Assembly (NCBI GenBank): GCA_024698705.1
Contig: JAILQX010000047.1
Span: forward strand, 62,001-126,000
Length of the DNA: 64,000 nt
Source of the DNA: Lachnospiraceae bacterium
GTDB taxonomy: Bacteria; Bacillota; Clostridia; Lachnospirales; Lachnospiraceae
Direction of reading: 5' to 3'
Notes under the pieces: model-generated
Databases searched by the model: none
What the model was told of the DNA's origin: nothing
Seen by the model: only the letters and a program-made list of their open reading frames with translations
In this document: positions 46,524 through 55,754 of the stretch, in pieces
How the letters are laid out: each line of letters starts with the position of its first letter
Position numbering within the stretch: the stretch's first letter is position 1
Program-made: the position numbers and the translations under genes

Positions 46524-47117
46524 ATGATCATCAGAAAGATCAATCTTGAAACAGTATGCGGAGTTACGAGTACTTTACCGGTGAACAGCCTTCCGGAGGT
46601 TGCATTTGCAGGCAAGAGTAATGTCGGCAAGTCGTCGCTGATCAATGCTCTCATGAACAGGAAATCCTACGCGAGGACCAGTTCGCAGCCAGGTAAGACA
46701 CAGACGATAAATTTTTACAATATCAACGAAGAGATATATTTTGTTGATCTGCCCGGCTACGGATATGCCAATGCCAATGTAAAGGTCAAGGCACAGTGGG
46801 GGAAGATGATCGAAAGATACCTCAATACATCGAAGGCGCTTAGGAAGGTTTTCCTTCTGATAGATATCAGACATGCTCCGGGAGCAAATGACTGCGATAT
46901 GTACGACTGGATCGTTAATGCGGGTTTTTCACCGGTCATCATTGCGACAAAGTCGGATAAGATCAAACGCAGCCAGCTTGATAAACAGGTAAAGCTCATA
47001 AGGGAGACGCTTGGCTGTGCCAAGGATACAGTGATAATTCCATTTTCTGCCGAAACAAAAGCAGGCAGGGATGAGATATATGCTATTCTCGATGAAATGA
47101 CGGAAGGAAGTCGTTGA
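46524..47117 (+). CDS. engB: Ribosome-biogenesis GTPase EngB/YsxC
   Basis: The 197-residue GTPase has G1 GKSNVGKSSLIN, G2 (Thr in SQPGKTQTINFY), G3 DLPGYG and G4 TKSD, followed by FSAETKAG (G5). It helps assembly of the 50S subunit. It commonly sits beside clpX/lon in Firmicutes; here lon is absent from the gap. SD GAGAGGA. The following ABC permease starts only 10 bases later, so engB may share a transcript with a transport operon, an unusual pairing. Confidence 0.95.
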   Translation: MIIRKINLETVCGVTSTLPVNSLPEVAFAGKSNVGKSSLINALMNRKSYARTSSQPGKTQTINFYNINEEIYFVDLPGYGYANANVKVKAQWGKMIERYLNTSKALRKVFLLIDIRHAPGANDCDMYDWIVNAGFSPVIIATKSDKIKRSQLDKQVKLIRETLGCAKDTVIIPFSAETKAGRDEIYAILDEMTEGSR

Positions 47118-47126
47118 CGGGTTAAA

Positions 47127-48017
47127 ATGGCAGGGAAAGAAAAGGTTATAGAAAGCAAGAGTACAAAAAGAATAAAGAAGAAGTCTTTGCTCTTTATCGG
47201 ACCGAGCTTTCTGGGAGTTTGTATTTTTTTTATAGCACCCATGATAGTCGTTATGGGTTATTCGATGATGGACAATCCCATCAGAAAAAATTTTGTATTC
47301 TTAGATAATTTCAGAGCTACTCTTGCCAACAGGGCATTCAGACTCGCTTTATCAAATACTGCAAAGTTTTCGGCACTCAGTGTTCCTCTTGTGGTGATAC
47401 TTTCACTGCTTGTTGCGATGGTACTCGAAAACATCCCGGGAAGGATGAAGATCAGATCCTTCCTGCTCACTCCCATGATGGTACCGATAGCATCGGTCAT
47501 ACTTATCTGGCAGGTTCTGTTTAACTATAACGGAGTTGTCAATGAGGCAGCTGCAAGACTGAACCTTGCTGAGGTTGACTGGCTCAAGTCCGACAAAGCA
47601 CTTATAGTCATAGTGCTTTTATTTGTGTGGAAGAATCTGGGCTATAACATGATACTCTTCATGGCCGCCATCGCCAATATACCGGCGCAGCTTATGGATG
47701 CGGCAAGACTCGACGGAGGAAATGAGTTTCAGATTTTTTTCAAGATAAAGATACGTTATCTGGCAAGCTCGATATTATTTGTTACGATATTGTCGATAAT
47801 CAATTCTTTCAAGGTGTTTAGGGAGATATATCTTCTTACGGGAGATTATCCGTTTGATTCGCTGTACATACTTCAAACCTACATGAACAATATGTTCAGA
47901 TCGCTGGATTATCAGAAGCTTTCTTCGGCGGCGATACTCATGTCGCTCATCATGATAGTACTCGTGGCGCTTCTGTTCATTGCCGAAAACTATGTCGGAA
48001 GGGATCTGGAGGAGTAA
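47127..48017 (+). CDS. Carbohydrate-type ABC permease (MalF/UgpA-like)
   Basis: The 296-residue protein has six membrane helices and the EAA loop (PAQLMDAARLDGGNEFQIFFKIKIRYL) that contacts the ATPase. The N-terminus KSLLFIGPSFLGVCIFFIAPM is typical of MalF/UgpA permeases. It pairs with the next gene (3-base gap). No ATPase gene is present in the operon; a shared MsmK-type ATPase encoded elsewhere is likely, as is usual for sugar importers of Firmicutes. Confidence 0.9.
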   Translation: MAGKEKVIESKSTKRIKKKSLLFIGPSFLGVCIFFIAPMIVVMGYSMMDNPIRKNFVFLDNFRATLANRAFRLALSNTAKFSALSVPLVVILSLLVAMVLENIPGRMKIRSFLLTPMMVPIASVILIWQVLFNYNGVVNEAAARLNLAEVDWLKSDKALIVIVLLFVWKNLGYNMILFMAAIANIPAQLMDAARLDGGNEFQIFFKIKIRYLASSILFVTILSIINSFKVFREIYLLTGDYPFDSLYILQTYMNNMFRSLDYQKLSSAAILMSLIMIVLVALLFIAENYVGRDLEE

Positions 48018-48020
48018 GCG

Positions 48021-48929
48021 ATGATGAGGATCGGAAGTACAAAAAACATAAAAAAGAGAAAAAAGATCTTCAGAACGATAAGAAGTATCATACTTTGGTT
48101 TGTGGCGGTCGTATACGTGATACCCATCGTGTTTACGATATGCAATTCATTCATGAGCGAGACCGAGATAACATCGAATTACGGCAGGGTCTTCGGAAGC
48201 CTGGCCGGAAAAGGCGGCTACGTATCCAATACGGTGCATCTGAAGTTCATACCGGATTTCGTGTCATTTAAGCAGTATTACACGGTGCTGATCGCAAGTC
48301 CGGATTACCTTTTGAAATTCTGGAATTCGGTCATACTCGTGGTACCGATAGTCGTATTTCAGGTGGTCGTGGCATTGCTTGCGGCATACGGCTTTACCAG
48401 GTACAGAGGCAGGATCAGGGAAATGATATTTTTCGCATATATCATACTGATGCTGATGCCCTATCAGGTCACACTGGTACCGAACTATCTGGTCAGCGAC
48501 AAACTCGGATTGCTGGATACATATTCATCGATCTGGCTGCCGGGGATATTTTCACCGTTCGGAGTGTTTATACTCACAAAGAGCATGAGAAGGATCCCAT
48601 CGGGTATCATAGAAGCGGCCAGGGTCGACGGAGCGGGCGAGTGGAGGATATTTGCCACGATCACGACTCCGCTCATCAAGGGCACGATAGCCAGTGTTGT
48701 GATACTTGTTTTTATTGATTACTGGAACATGGTCGAGCAGCCGCTCATCATGCTTACGGATCAGGATATGCATCCCCTTTCTGTATTTTTGTCAAAGATC
48801 AATGAAGGGGAGATAGGACTTGCCTTTGCGGTGGCGACCGTGTATATGATACCGACGCTGCTGACGTTTGCATACGGTGAGGATTACCTGGTGGAGGGCA
48901 TAAGTTACCAGGGTGGTCTGAAAGGATAG
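48021..48929 (+). CDS. Carbohydrate-type ABC permease (MalG/UgpE-like)
   Basis: The 302-residue partner permease has six membrane helices; IMLMPYQVTLVPNYLVSDKLGLLDTY and the EAA loop IPSGIIEAARVDGAGEWRIF are standard MalG features. The C-terminus (EDYLVEGISYQGGLKG) also fits. It starts 3 bases after the MalF-like gene, so it is translationally coupled. Confidence 0.9.
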   Translation: MMRIGSTKNIKKRKKIFRTIRSIILWFVAVVYVIPIVFTICNSFMSETEITSNYGRVFGSLAGKGGYVSNTVHLKFIPDFVSFKQYYTVLIASPDYLLKFWNSVILVVPIVVFQVVVALLAAYGFTRYRGRIREMIFFAYIILMLMPYQVTLVPNYLVSDKLGLLDTYSSIWLPGIFSPFGVFILTKSMRRIPSGIIEAARVDGAGEWRIFATITTPLIKGTIASVVILVFIDYWNMVEQPLIMLTDQDMHPLSVFLSKINEGEIGLAFAVATVYMIPTLLTFAYGEDYLVEGISYQGGLKG

Positions 48930-49002
48930 AAATGCTAAGCGTCGGCCCTTCGACGCAGTCGAATTCCAATGGGTCGATGTTCAAAGTAAAGAGGTTTATG
49001 AA

Positions 49003-50949
49003 ATGGGTACACCGGATAATTCAGGAACAATAAAGATCAGAAAAGATCTCATAAAAAATATAGCGATCGTCTTTCTGGCGGTAATGTTGCTGCTCACATT
49101 TTTCTCGAACAGCATCATAAATAAGGCTCTGCCTGAGGTGGCCGTCAAATATGTCGAGAACGGGAGTATTTCCGAAAAGGTCAGAGGTACGGGTACGGTG
49201 GAGACCGAGGATCCGTATACGGTCATGATCAAGGAGAGCAGAGTGATCGCAAGCGTCGCTGTCAAGGAAGGCGATGAGGTTGAAAAGGACCAGGTCCTGT
49301 TCTATCTGGAGGACAGTGACAGTGATGAACTTGAGAAAGCCGAGCGTGAACTTGAGGATCTGATCTACAAATATACGACAGGAGCACTCAGCGGAGAAAT
49401 GAGTGCGAGTGCCTACAATGCCGCGACCAATGGTCAGGTGGCAGGAATGGACACATACGAAGCACGTATCGAAGCGGCAAGAGCAAGGGTAAAGGCTGCG
49501 CAGGAGGCGGTCGACAGCGTTGTAAGAGAACAGACAATAGCGAGCGGTAACGTCAGTGTCATATCCGAAGAGGAACTTAACAATACAAAGATAGAACTTG
49601 AAAAGGCAAAGACTGAGCTTGATAATGCAAGAAGTGCTTATGAAGATGTAAAAAAAGTCGTTGACGGAGGAAACGGTGGTGTCGACAGCGCAAAGAGCAC
49701 TATGGAGAGTGCCGAGATAGATATGGCCAATGCAAAGTCAAAATACGAAAGTGAAGCCAATACACTGAAGGGAGCAATAATCTCAAATGACTCCGTCACA
49801 GCTGCCTTCAATGCAAAGAATACAAACTACAATGTAAGTAATGGAACAGAGATCGCAGATATGGTATTTGAATCCGATGATACGGTCAATTCAGGTGTTC
49901 TCAACGACTGGCTGAGCGTACAGACGTCAGGGTATGACAAGTATGATGATTTTACGGCTGCTTACAAAAAATATCACGAAGCCAATACGACCTATCGTGA
50001 TGCCAAGAGTGCATATGATGCGGAGGTCGCAAAGTCTTCGGGATATACACAGGCAGCAGGCCGTCTGCCGGGGCTTGAATCGGCTTACAAGAGTGCGGCA
50101 AATAAGGTGTCGGAACTTGAAACGAAGGTTACAAGATTAAGCAATGAACTCGATGAGAACAGAGAAAATGCAAAGGCGAACAGTGACAGACTGAACGCCG
50201 ATCTGGCAGTAAAGAAGGCGGACGCCGATAAGGAGCTTGCAAAAGCCAAAGAGGATCAGACACAGCTCTTGCTCGATATAAGCAAGACACTTGATCTCTC
50301 AAACCAGAATTCCATAATCAGAGAGCAGAAAGAGAAGATAGAGAAACTTAAAGAAATGTCCACCGGAGCAACGATCACGTCACCTGTTTCAGGAAAGATA
50401 CTTACCATAGGCAAAAAGGCCGGAGAAACGGCGGATGCGACAACGGAACTGGCTACCATCCAGGTAGAAGGAAAACCGATGAGCATGAGCTTTTCGGTAA
50501 CAAATGAGCAGGCGGCAAAGGTAAGCGTCGGAGCTAAGGCAGAACTGCAGAATGCATGGTATTATGATAATGTGGAAGTTATGTTAACCAAAATCGTGCC
50601 GGACAAAACTGAGCCCGGCAAGAAGAAAAACCTTACATTTTCCGTTGAAGGAAATGTTTCCAACGGAGAATCGCTTTCGGTAGCCGTAGGCCAGAGGTCA
50701 AAGGAATATGACAGGATAGTGCCGAACAGTGCCGTGAGGGAGGACAATAGGGGCAAATTTGTCCTTGTGGTGGAAGAGAAGGGAACTCCCTTCGGAACGA
50801 GATACAAAGCAAAACGTGTGGATGTCAACGTCCTTGCTTCGGATGATACCAATACGGCCATCGAAGCGGAGATAGATTACGCATATGTTATAACAACCTC
50901 CAACAAGCCCGTTGGAGCGGGAGATCAGGTAAGACTGGCGGATTCATGA
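49003..50949 (+). CDS. Efflux-type adaptor protein (HlyD/MacA-like) with long coiled coil
   Basis: The 648-residue protein has one N-terminal membrane helix (about 20-38), then a split lipoyl/barrel-sandwich motif: first half VRGTGTVETEDPYTVMIKES and VAVKEGDEVEKDQVLFYLED, second half ATITSPVSGKILTIGKKAGE. Between them lies an unusually long Ala/Glu/Lys coiled-coil hairpin (about 110-455). A beta-barrel and membrane-proximal domain follow (about 480-640). Such adaptors normally serve MacB- or RND-type exporters, yet the neighbours are importer-type permeases. The next gene starts 4 bases inside its end (ATGA overlap). SD is weak (AAAGAGG). Confidence 0.85.
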   Translation: MGTPDNSGTIKIRKDLIKNIAIVFLAVMLLLTFFSNSIINKALPEVAVKYVENGSISEKVRGTGTVETEDPYTVMIKESRVIASVAVKEGDEVEKDQVLFYLEDSDSDELEKAERELEDLIYKYTTGALSGEMSASAYNAATNGQVAGMDTYEARIEAARARVKAAQEAVDSVVREQTIASGNVSVISEEELNNTKIELEKAKTELDNARSAYEDVKKVVDGGNGGVDSAKSTMESAEIDMANAKSKYESEANTLKGAIISNDSVTAAFNAKNTNYNVSNGTEIADMVFESDDTVNSGVLNDWLSVQTSGYDKYDDFTAAYKKYHEANTTYRDAKSAYDAEVAKSSGYTQAAGRLPGLESAYKSAANKVSELETKVTRLSNELDENRENAKANSDRLNADLAVKKADADKELAKAKEDQTQLLLDISKTLDLSNQNSIIREQKEKIEKLKEMSTGATITSPVSGKILTIGKKAGETADATTELATIQVEGKPMSMSFSVTNEQAAKVSVGAKAELQNAWYYDNVEVMLTKIVPDKTEPGKKKNLTFSVEGNVSNGESLSVAVGQRSKEYDRIVPNSAVREDNRGKFVLVVEEKGTPFGTRYKAKRVDVNVLASDDTNTAIEAEIDYAYVITTSNKPVGAGDQVRLADS

Positions 50950-52073
50950 GAAAATACAGGATGATGCAGATCACGGCTGTCATTTTGCTTGTGATAAGCT
51001 GCATCTGCGTGCATATACAAAAGAATAAGTTATATGACCAGCAGGCCGCAAAGAGATGGGCCGAAACAGGTATGAAGCAGATCACCTTTTTTTATCCGGC
51101 GGATAAGAGTGAAGGAAAGGACAAGATGTATTTCCTGAACCTGTGTCATACGATAGAAAGGGCCTATGAGAATTCTTCGATCGCCTCGGAGCTTAATATC
51201 AATGAGGAGGGGCTGTGCTTTCCTTATGCTGTCAGTAATGCGGGAACGGTTGATATATATAACGGAACGAAAAAAGTAACCGCAACTGCGATCGGAGTAA
51301 TGGGGGATTATGCACTGTTCCATCCGATGGCATTGACGGGCGGGGCTTACATAGGCGGTGACGAACTGATGGAGGACGGCATCGTCATAGATGAAAATGC
51401 GGCGTGGGAGCTCTTCGGTTCCGATGACGTAGTGGGCATGCAGGTAGAGATCGGCGGTATACCTCATTTTGTAAGAGGTGTCGTCAAAAAGCCGGATGAC
51501 AGGTTTTCAAAGGCAGCGGGACTCGACGGTATCATATGCTTCACAAGTCTGAACAGCCTCGGGCAATACGGGACGATATCGGGAAGCTATTGTTTTGAAA
51601 CGGTGTTGCCTGAGCCGGTTGACGGATTTGCAATGAAACTGCTAACCGATACTCTGCCGGATCTTGAAAAGGAATATAAGGCCGTTGACAACACGGCTCG
51701 TTTCAAAGCTGCGAACTTAAGGAGTATCATAAAGGATTTCGGGATCCGTTCAATGAACGATCGCGGGATCATTTACCCATACCATGAGAATACGGCGAGA
51801 GCATATGAGGATGTATTTGCGGCCGTATATGTGATACAGGTCATATTGACGACCATCATAGTGATAACCGTCATTATAGATATAAGACATATAAGAAAGG
51901 GAGTAAAATGGAAAGATTTAAAAGAATTTTGTGCATCGCGTTTATCGCATGCACGGCAGTTTTTGTCGCATGTGGCAGAAACAAAGACGGGGGGAAGAAC
52001 TCAGACGGAACAAAAGACAACGAAACGATCGCAAAAGAAGCGAAAAACTACGTCTGGCGCGAAGAGGAAATAG
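50946..52073 (+). CDS. MacB-core-like membrane protein with only two TM helices
   Basis: Up to 375 residues. An N-terminal membrane helix (about 7-25) is followed by an extracytoplasmic domain that resembles the MacB periplasmic core (ATAIGVMGDYALFHPMALTGGAYI; GIVIDENAAWELFGSDDVVGMQVEIGG; VRGVVKKPDD), then a second helix (about 294-314) and a basic tail. True MacB/FtsX permeases have four helices, so the last two are missing. The final about 55 codons overlap the next gene by 166 bases in another frame, and the tail there is a Lys/Thr/Arg-rich reading of that gene's signal region, so the natural end may be earlier. It probably works with the adaptor protein. Confidence 0.65.
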   Translation: MRKYRMMQITAVILLVISCICVHIQKNKLYDQQAAKRWAETGMKQITFFYPADKSEGKDKMYFLNLCHTIERAYENSSIASELNINEEGLCFPYAVSNAGTVDIYNGTKKVTATAIGVMGDYALFHPMALTGGAYIGGDELMEDGIVIDENAAWELFGSDDVVGMQVEIGGIPHFVRGVVKKPDDRFSKAAGLDGIICFTSLNSLGQYGTISGSYCFETVLPEPVDGFAMKLLTDTLPDLEKEYKAVDNTARFKAANLRSIIKDFGIRSMNDRGIIYPYHENTARAYEDVFAAVYVIQVILTTIIVITVIIDIRHIRKGVKWKDLKEFCASRLSHARQFLSHVAETKTGGRTQTEQKTTKRSQKKRKTTSGAKRK

Positions 52074-54313
52074 CGCAGTTAGAGAACGTATCGGCCGTGG
52101 CATTCAAAAATGATAAGGTTTATGTGGTATCGGCGAGCTATCCCGATGCAGATGCCGAATTGATGGGGGCATCAGTTGTTACAGCAGAAGGAACCGAAGT
52201 AAATGATACTGCAGTTGATGAAAATGCAGATGCTGATGGCGAAGTTATGTCAACCGATGCTGACGCCGTTACGCTTGATGATTCACCCGTAAGCATCAAT
52301 GCAAACCTCACAGTCATGGATGAGCAGGGAAATGAGATAAGCAGCACTCCGCTTGAGATGAGCAGCGATACCAGCGTGTATTCATTGGATGTCGATGATA
52401 AGGGAAATGTTTACATACTTTTTGAACGTTATTCATGGGATCCGAAAACGGAATCCGGCGAAGAGAGCTTTTGGATGACTGCAGTTTCGGAATCCGGTGA
52501 GATAAAATGGCAGTATGATATCGCCTCACAGAAACCCGGTTACGACGCGAACGAGTATTTTTACGTGAACAGTATAAAGGCTGTCGGAGACTGTATCATA
52601 TTGTGCAGTACCAACAAGATCATCATTGTCGATCAGAATGGCGAACTTGTGTGTGAGAACAGCGAAGGGTTCAACGGTGACTGGTATGAAGTCGTATGTA
52701 CCAACGATAAAAAAGCATACCTTAAGAGATACAATGAAAAGGGAATATGCTTCAATGAGCTTGATCTGAAGAACGGAAGATACGGTTCGGATATCGAAGC
52801 AAATGACAGGATCGCAATGGGAAGCCTCTATGCCGGAGGAAAATATGACATGCTGATGCAGGATTCCAATGCGGTCTATGCATACAACGTAAAGGATGAT
52901 GAGCCGATAAAACTTGTTGATATGCTCGCTTCGGACATTTCCGTTGCAAATATGAGAAATATGACAATGAAGGACGACAGTAACATACTGGCCGTTTACG
53001 ACGAAGATGATTACAGGATCCAGCATCTTGTAAGGTTTGTTAAGGTCGATCCCAAGGATGTGGTCGATAAGGATACGCTTGTCATCGGCTCACTCTACAT
53101 GCCTGAAGAAGTAAGAAAGCATGTCGTTGAATTCAACAAGAGCAGTGAAACCTGCAGGATACAACTTAAGGATTATTCGATTACATCAGATGAATATGAG
53201 AAGATGATCGAGGCTGTCAACAATGATATCATTTCCGGCAATGAGCCTGATATCTTTATAGGAAATATGTCCCTTCCGATGTCCAGCTACATGGCAAAGG
53301 GAATATTTGAGGATCTGGATCCGTACATAGAAAGCGATCCCGATATCGACAGATCGGATTATCTTGAAAATGTACTCGATACCATGAGAGTTGACGGTAA
53401 GCTCTACGGACTGGTTCCGTCCTTCCATGTGAGCACGGTTCTTGCAAAGACATCGATCGTAGGTAAGAAAACCCACTGGACTATGGATGAATTCAACGAA
53501 CTGATGAACAGCTACGGTGAAACGACCGAGGATTTCGGAAAGTTGGATAAAACGAGCTTCCTCTATACCGCAATGTGGCATAACGGAAATGCATATGTCG
53601 ATCTGAAAAACGGAGAAGCAAAGTTTGATACTCCGGAATTCATAAAGCTTTTGGAGCATACGGAAAGATATCCGGATGAGATCGATTACGACAGTGACGA
53701 GATCCAGGAATACTGGGACAACTACGATACGCTTTACAGAGAAGACAGGGCGCTTCTGATGTCCACATCCATCTATGATTTCAGGGAGATCATCCAGGAT
53801 AAGCAGGGTTCGTTCGGAGAGGAGATATCATATATAGGCTTCCCTACCGAAAACGGTATCGGAGGAAGCATAGAATTTGATTATTCGTTCCTGATAAGCG
53901 CTTCTTCAAAACATAAGGATAAAGCATGGGAGTTCGTAAGATATTTCCTGACAGAGGATTTTCAGGATAATCTTCAGTACAACTTCCCGGTACTTGAAAG
54001 CTCATTTGACAAGAAGGGCGAAAAGGCAACACAGAAGCCCACATATAAAGATGAGAACGGCAAAGACATCGAATACACTGACTATTATTATCTGAACGGA
54101 GTGGAGATCGAACTTGATCCAATGACAAAGGAAGAGGTGGCGGAATTCAAGGATTATGTGAAATCACTCACCACAGCGACCGAGCTGGATGACAAGGTCA
54201 TAAATCTGGTGCTCGAGGAAGCAAAGCCTTACTTCAAGGGACAAAAAAGCGCTGCCGAAACGGCAGCGATAATTCAAAGCAGAGTTCAGGTCTATCTGGA
54301 TGAAAACAGATAA
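51908..54313 (+). CDS. Very large solute-binding lipoprotein with N-terminal beta-propeller-like domain
   Basis: The 801-residue lipoprotein has a signal ending in a lipobox-like VACG (Cys about 22) and SD AAAGGGAG. The C-terminal half (about 385-801) is a type-1 extracellular sugar-binding domain: EPDIFIGNMSLPMSSYMAKGIFEDLDPY split across its usual loops, then YGLVPSFHVSTVLAKTSI, WTMDEFNELM and KDKAWEFVRYFLTEDFQ. The N-terminal half (about 40-380) has repeated beta-strand motifs (SLDVDDKGNVYILFE; VGDCIILCSTNKIIIVDQNGELV; KAYLKRYNEKG) like a propeller. Normal sugar-binding proteins have about 420-450 residues. It should feed the permeases encoded at 47127-48929. The fusion may add ligand sensing or wall attachment. 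Confidence 0.8.
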   Translation: MERFKRILCIAFIACTAVFVACGRNKDGGKNSDGTKDNETIAKEAKNYVWREEEIAQLENVSAVAFKNDKVYVVSASYPDADAELMGASVVTAEGTEVNDTAVDENADADGEVMSTDADAVTLDDSPVSINANLTVMDEQGNEISSTPLEMSSDTSVYSLDVDDKGNVYILFERYSWDPKTESGEESFWMTAVSESGEIKWQYDIASQKPGYDANEYFYVNSIKAVGDCIILCSTNKIIIVDQNGELVCENSEGFNGDWYEVVCTNDKKAYLKRYNEKGICFNELDLKNGRYGSDIEANDRIAMGSLYAGGKYDMLMQDSNAVYAYNVKDDEPIKLVDMLASDISVANMRNMTMKDDSNILAVYDEDDYRIQHLVRFVKVDPKDVVDKDTLVIGSLYMPEEVRKHVVEFNKSSETCRIQLKDYSITSDEYEKMIEAVNNDIISGNEPDIFIGNMSLPMSSYMAKGIFEDLDPYIESDPDIDRSDYLENVLDTMRVDGKLYGLVPSFHVSTVLAKTSIVGKKTHWTMDEFNELMNSYGETTEDFGKLDKTSFLYTAMWHNGNAYVDLKNGEAKFDTPEFIKLLEHTERYPDEIDYDSDEIQEYWDNYDTLYREDRALLMSTSIYDFREIIQDKQGSFGEEISYIGFPTENGIGGSIEFDYSFLISASSKHKDKAWEFVRYFLTEDFQDNLQYNFPVLESSFDKKGEKATQKPTYKDENGKDIEYTDYYYLNGVEIELDPMTKEEVAEFKDYVKSLTTATELDDKVINLVLEEAKPYFKGQKSAAETAAIIQSRVQVYLDENR

Positions 54314-54369
54314 TGAAACGTGACGTTTGATCCGTTAGGTCATAAAGAATTAAACAGGGGATGCAGGTA

Positions 54370-55563
54370 TCAGTTTTCGGTATTTGCATCCTTTTCTATG
54401 AGCGTATCGGTCATAAGCAGACTGAGCAGGATAGCTGCGATCTCCGGATCGAACTGCTTTCCCGCATTCTCATCAAGCTCGGTTTTGATATCATCGGGTG
54501 AAAGAGCATTTCGATAGCATCTGTTTGAGTTCATGGCATCATAGGCATCGGCGACGCAGATGATCCTTGCGATAAGAGGGATATCCGTTCCCGAAAGTCC
54601 GGAAGGATAGCCTTTTCCGTCATATCTTTCATGATGGTACATTGCTCCGTCGGCAACGGAGTCGATAGCCGTAAAATCCCTGAGGATGGCAGCTCCCTTT
54701 GTGGTATGTGTCCTGATGACATCCATCTCTTCCGGTGTAAGTTTGCCGGGTTTGTTGAGAATGTCATCGCTTATGCTGATCTTGCCGACATCATGCAACA
54801 GCGCGATGTAATAAACATCGGATACTTCCTCGTCACTCATGCCCATCTCCTGGGCAAGGCGCTTTGAATAATATGCAACTCTTGAGGAATGTCCTCTCGT
54901 ATATGTATCCTTTGCATCGATGAAATTTGAAAATGTCTTGATCGCCTGTACGATGATGGTACGGTCGCGGTCGCGCATCTTACGGTAATATCTTGCAAAT
55001 ATGCTTACGACCATGGTCGATGTAAGTGCGATCACATAGATGAGTGAAAGAATGAGCAATACATAGTAGAGCGGGAATTCCTTCATCTTAAGTTCGGGTG
55101 TTGCGATTATGGTGAAATCGGTGAACTCTTCATCAAGTTTTGAAAATAATATAAAGCCGAAAGTAACCGGTTCATCCGGTAATATGTCGTAATTGTATTC
55201 TTCGGGTGAAAATGTGACCGTTCCGTCAGGGTTCTCCGTGATCAGCGTGCTCCAGCTGTCATTGATCCTTGAACCTTCGGGAAGTTTGATGCGGACCGTC
55301 CAGTCTACGAAGTTGTGACCGGAGGTGTTATAAATGGTCGCATCATACTGGTTGGCACGTAAACCCATGCTTTCAAGCCATCCCTTGGAAGAAGGCATGG
55401 TGATATAAAGATCTCTCTGTTCGATACCGGGAGTTTCTGAATTCTGGTCAAATATGATCGGTTCCACATCTACGACCTTGTGTCTTAAGTAGAGGAAACC
55501 GCTCAGTAAAACCAGAAAGGTACAAATATATACGATGGTTAAAATGTTCCGGGTTTTGTTCAT
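54370..55563 (-). CDS. Membrane HD-GYP phosphodiesterase (c-di-GMP)
   Basis: About 397 residues from ATG 55563, chosen because GGGAAGG lies 7-8 bases upstream; a second ATG at 55569 is too close to it. An N-terminal membrane helix, an extracytoplasmic beta-rich domain (about 35-175) and a second helix (about 180-205) precede the HD-GYP domain (about 225-390): HSSRVAYYSKRLA, LLHDVGKISI (HD), HHERYDGKGYPSGL (GYP) and VADAYDAMNSNRCYR. It should degrade c-di-GMP in response to an external signal. It is convergent with the ABC operon; its stop lies within a small hairpin (GGATGCA/TGCATCC, 54359-54391). Confidence 0.92.
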   Translation of the reverse strand: MNKTRNILTIVYICTFLVLLSGFLYLRHKVVDVEPIIFDQNSETPGIEQRDLYITMPSSKGWLESMGLRANQYDATIYNTSGHNFVDWTVRIKLPEGSRINDSWSTLITENPDGTVTFSPEEYNYDILPDEPVTFGFILFSKLDEEFTDFTIIATPELKMKEFPLYYVLLILSLIYVIALTSTMVVSIFARYYRKMRDRDRTIIVQAIKTFSNFIDAKDTYTRGHSSRVAYYSKRLAQEMGMSDEEVSDVYYIALLHDVGKISISDDILNKPGKLTPEEMDVIRTHTTKGAAILRDFTAIDSVADGAMYHHERYDGKGYPSGLSGTDIPLIARIICVADAYDAMNSNRCYRNALSPDDIKTELDENAGKQFDPEIAAILLSLLMTDTLIEKDANTEN

Positions 55564-55681
55564 ATTCATTCCTTCCCTAATGTATAATTTTATCAATATT
55601 TTCGGCAAAATACAATACGGTAAGAGACAAACGGACACACGATTCAACGACAAACGGACAATCGGATGGGAGCGGTTATAA

Positions 55682-55710
55682 TTGCATTTTGAATAGTTAC
55701 ATGATATAGT
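55682..55710 (+). promoter_or_regulatory. Promoter of the cystathionine-type enzyme gene
   Basis: TTGCAT (55682-55687), 17 bp, TATAGT (55705-55710), 44 bases before the ATG. Confidence 0.7.
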
Positions 55711-55754
55711 AGTCTTAACCGGGTTTAACCACATAATATTGAGGGCGGGTTAGT

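Noticed and set aside
54359-54391. Terminator of the 47-54 kb operon inside the convergent HD-GYP gene end
   Set aside because: The GGATGCA/TGCATCC stem is only 7 bp with a long loop and a short T-run; too weak to call as a terminator.
55564-55734. N-terminal extension of the HD-GYP protein
   Set aside because: The upstream codons give no signal or domain and overlap the divergent promoter; the ribosome-binding site fits ATG 55563.
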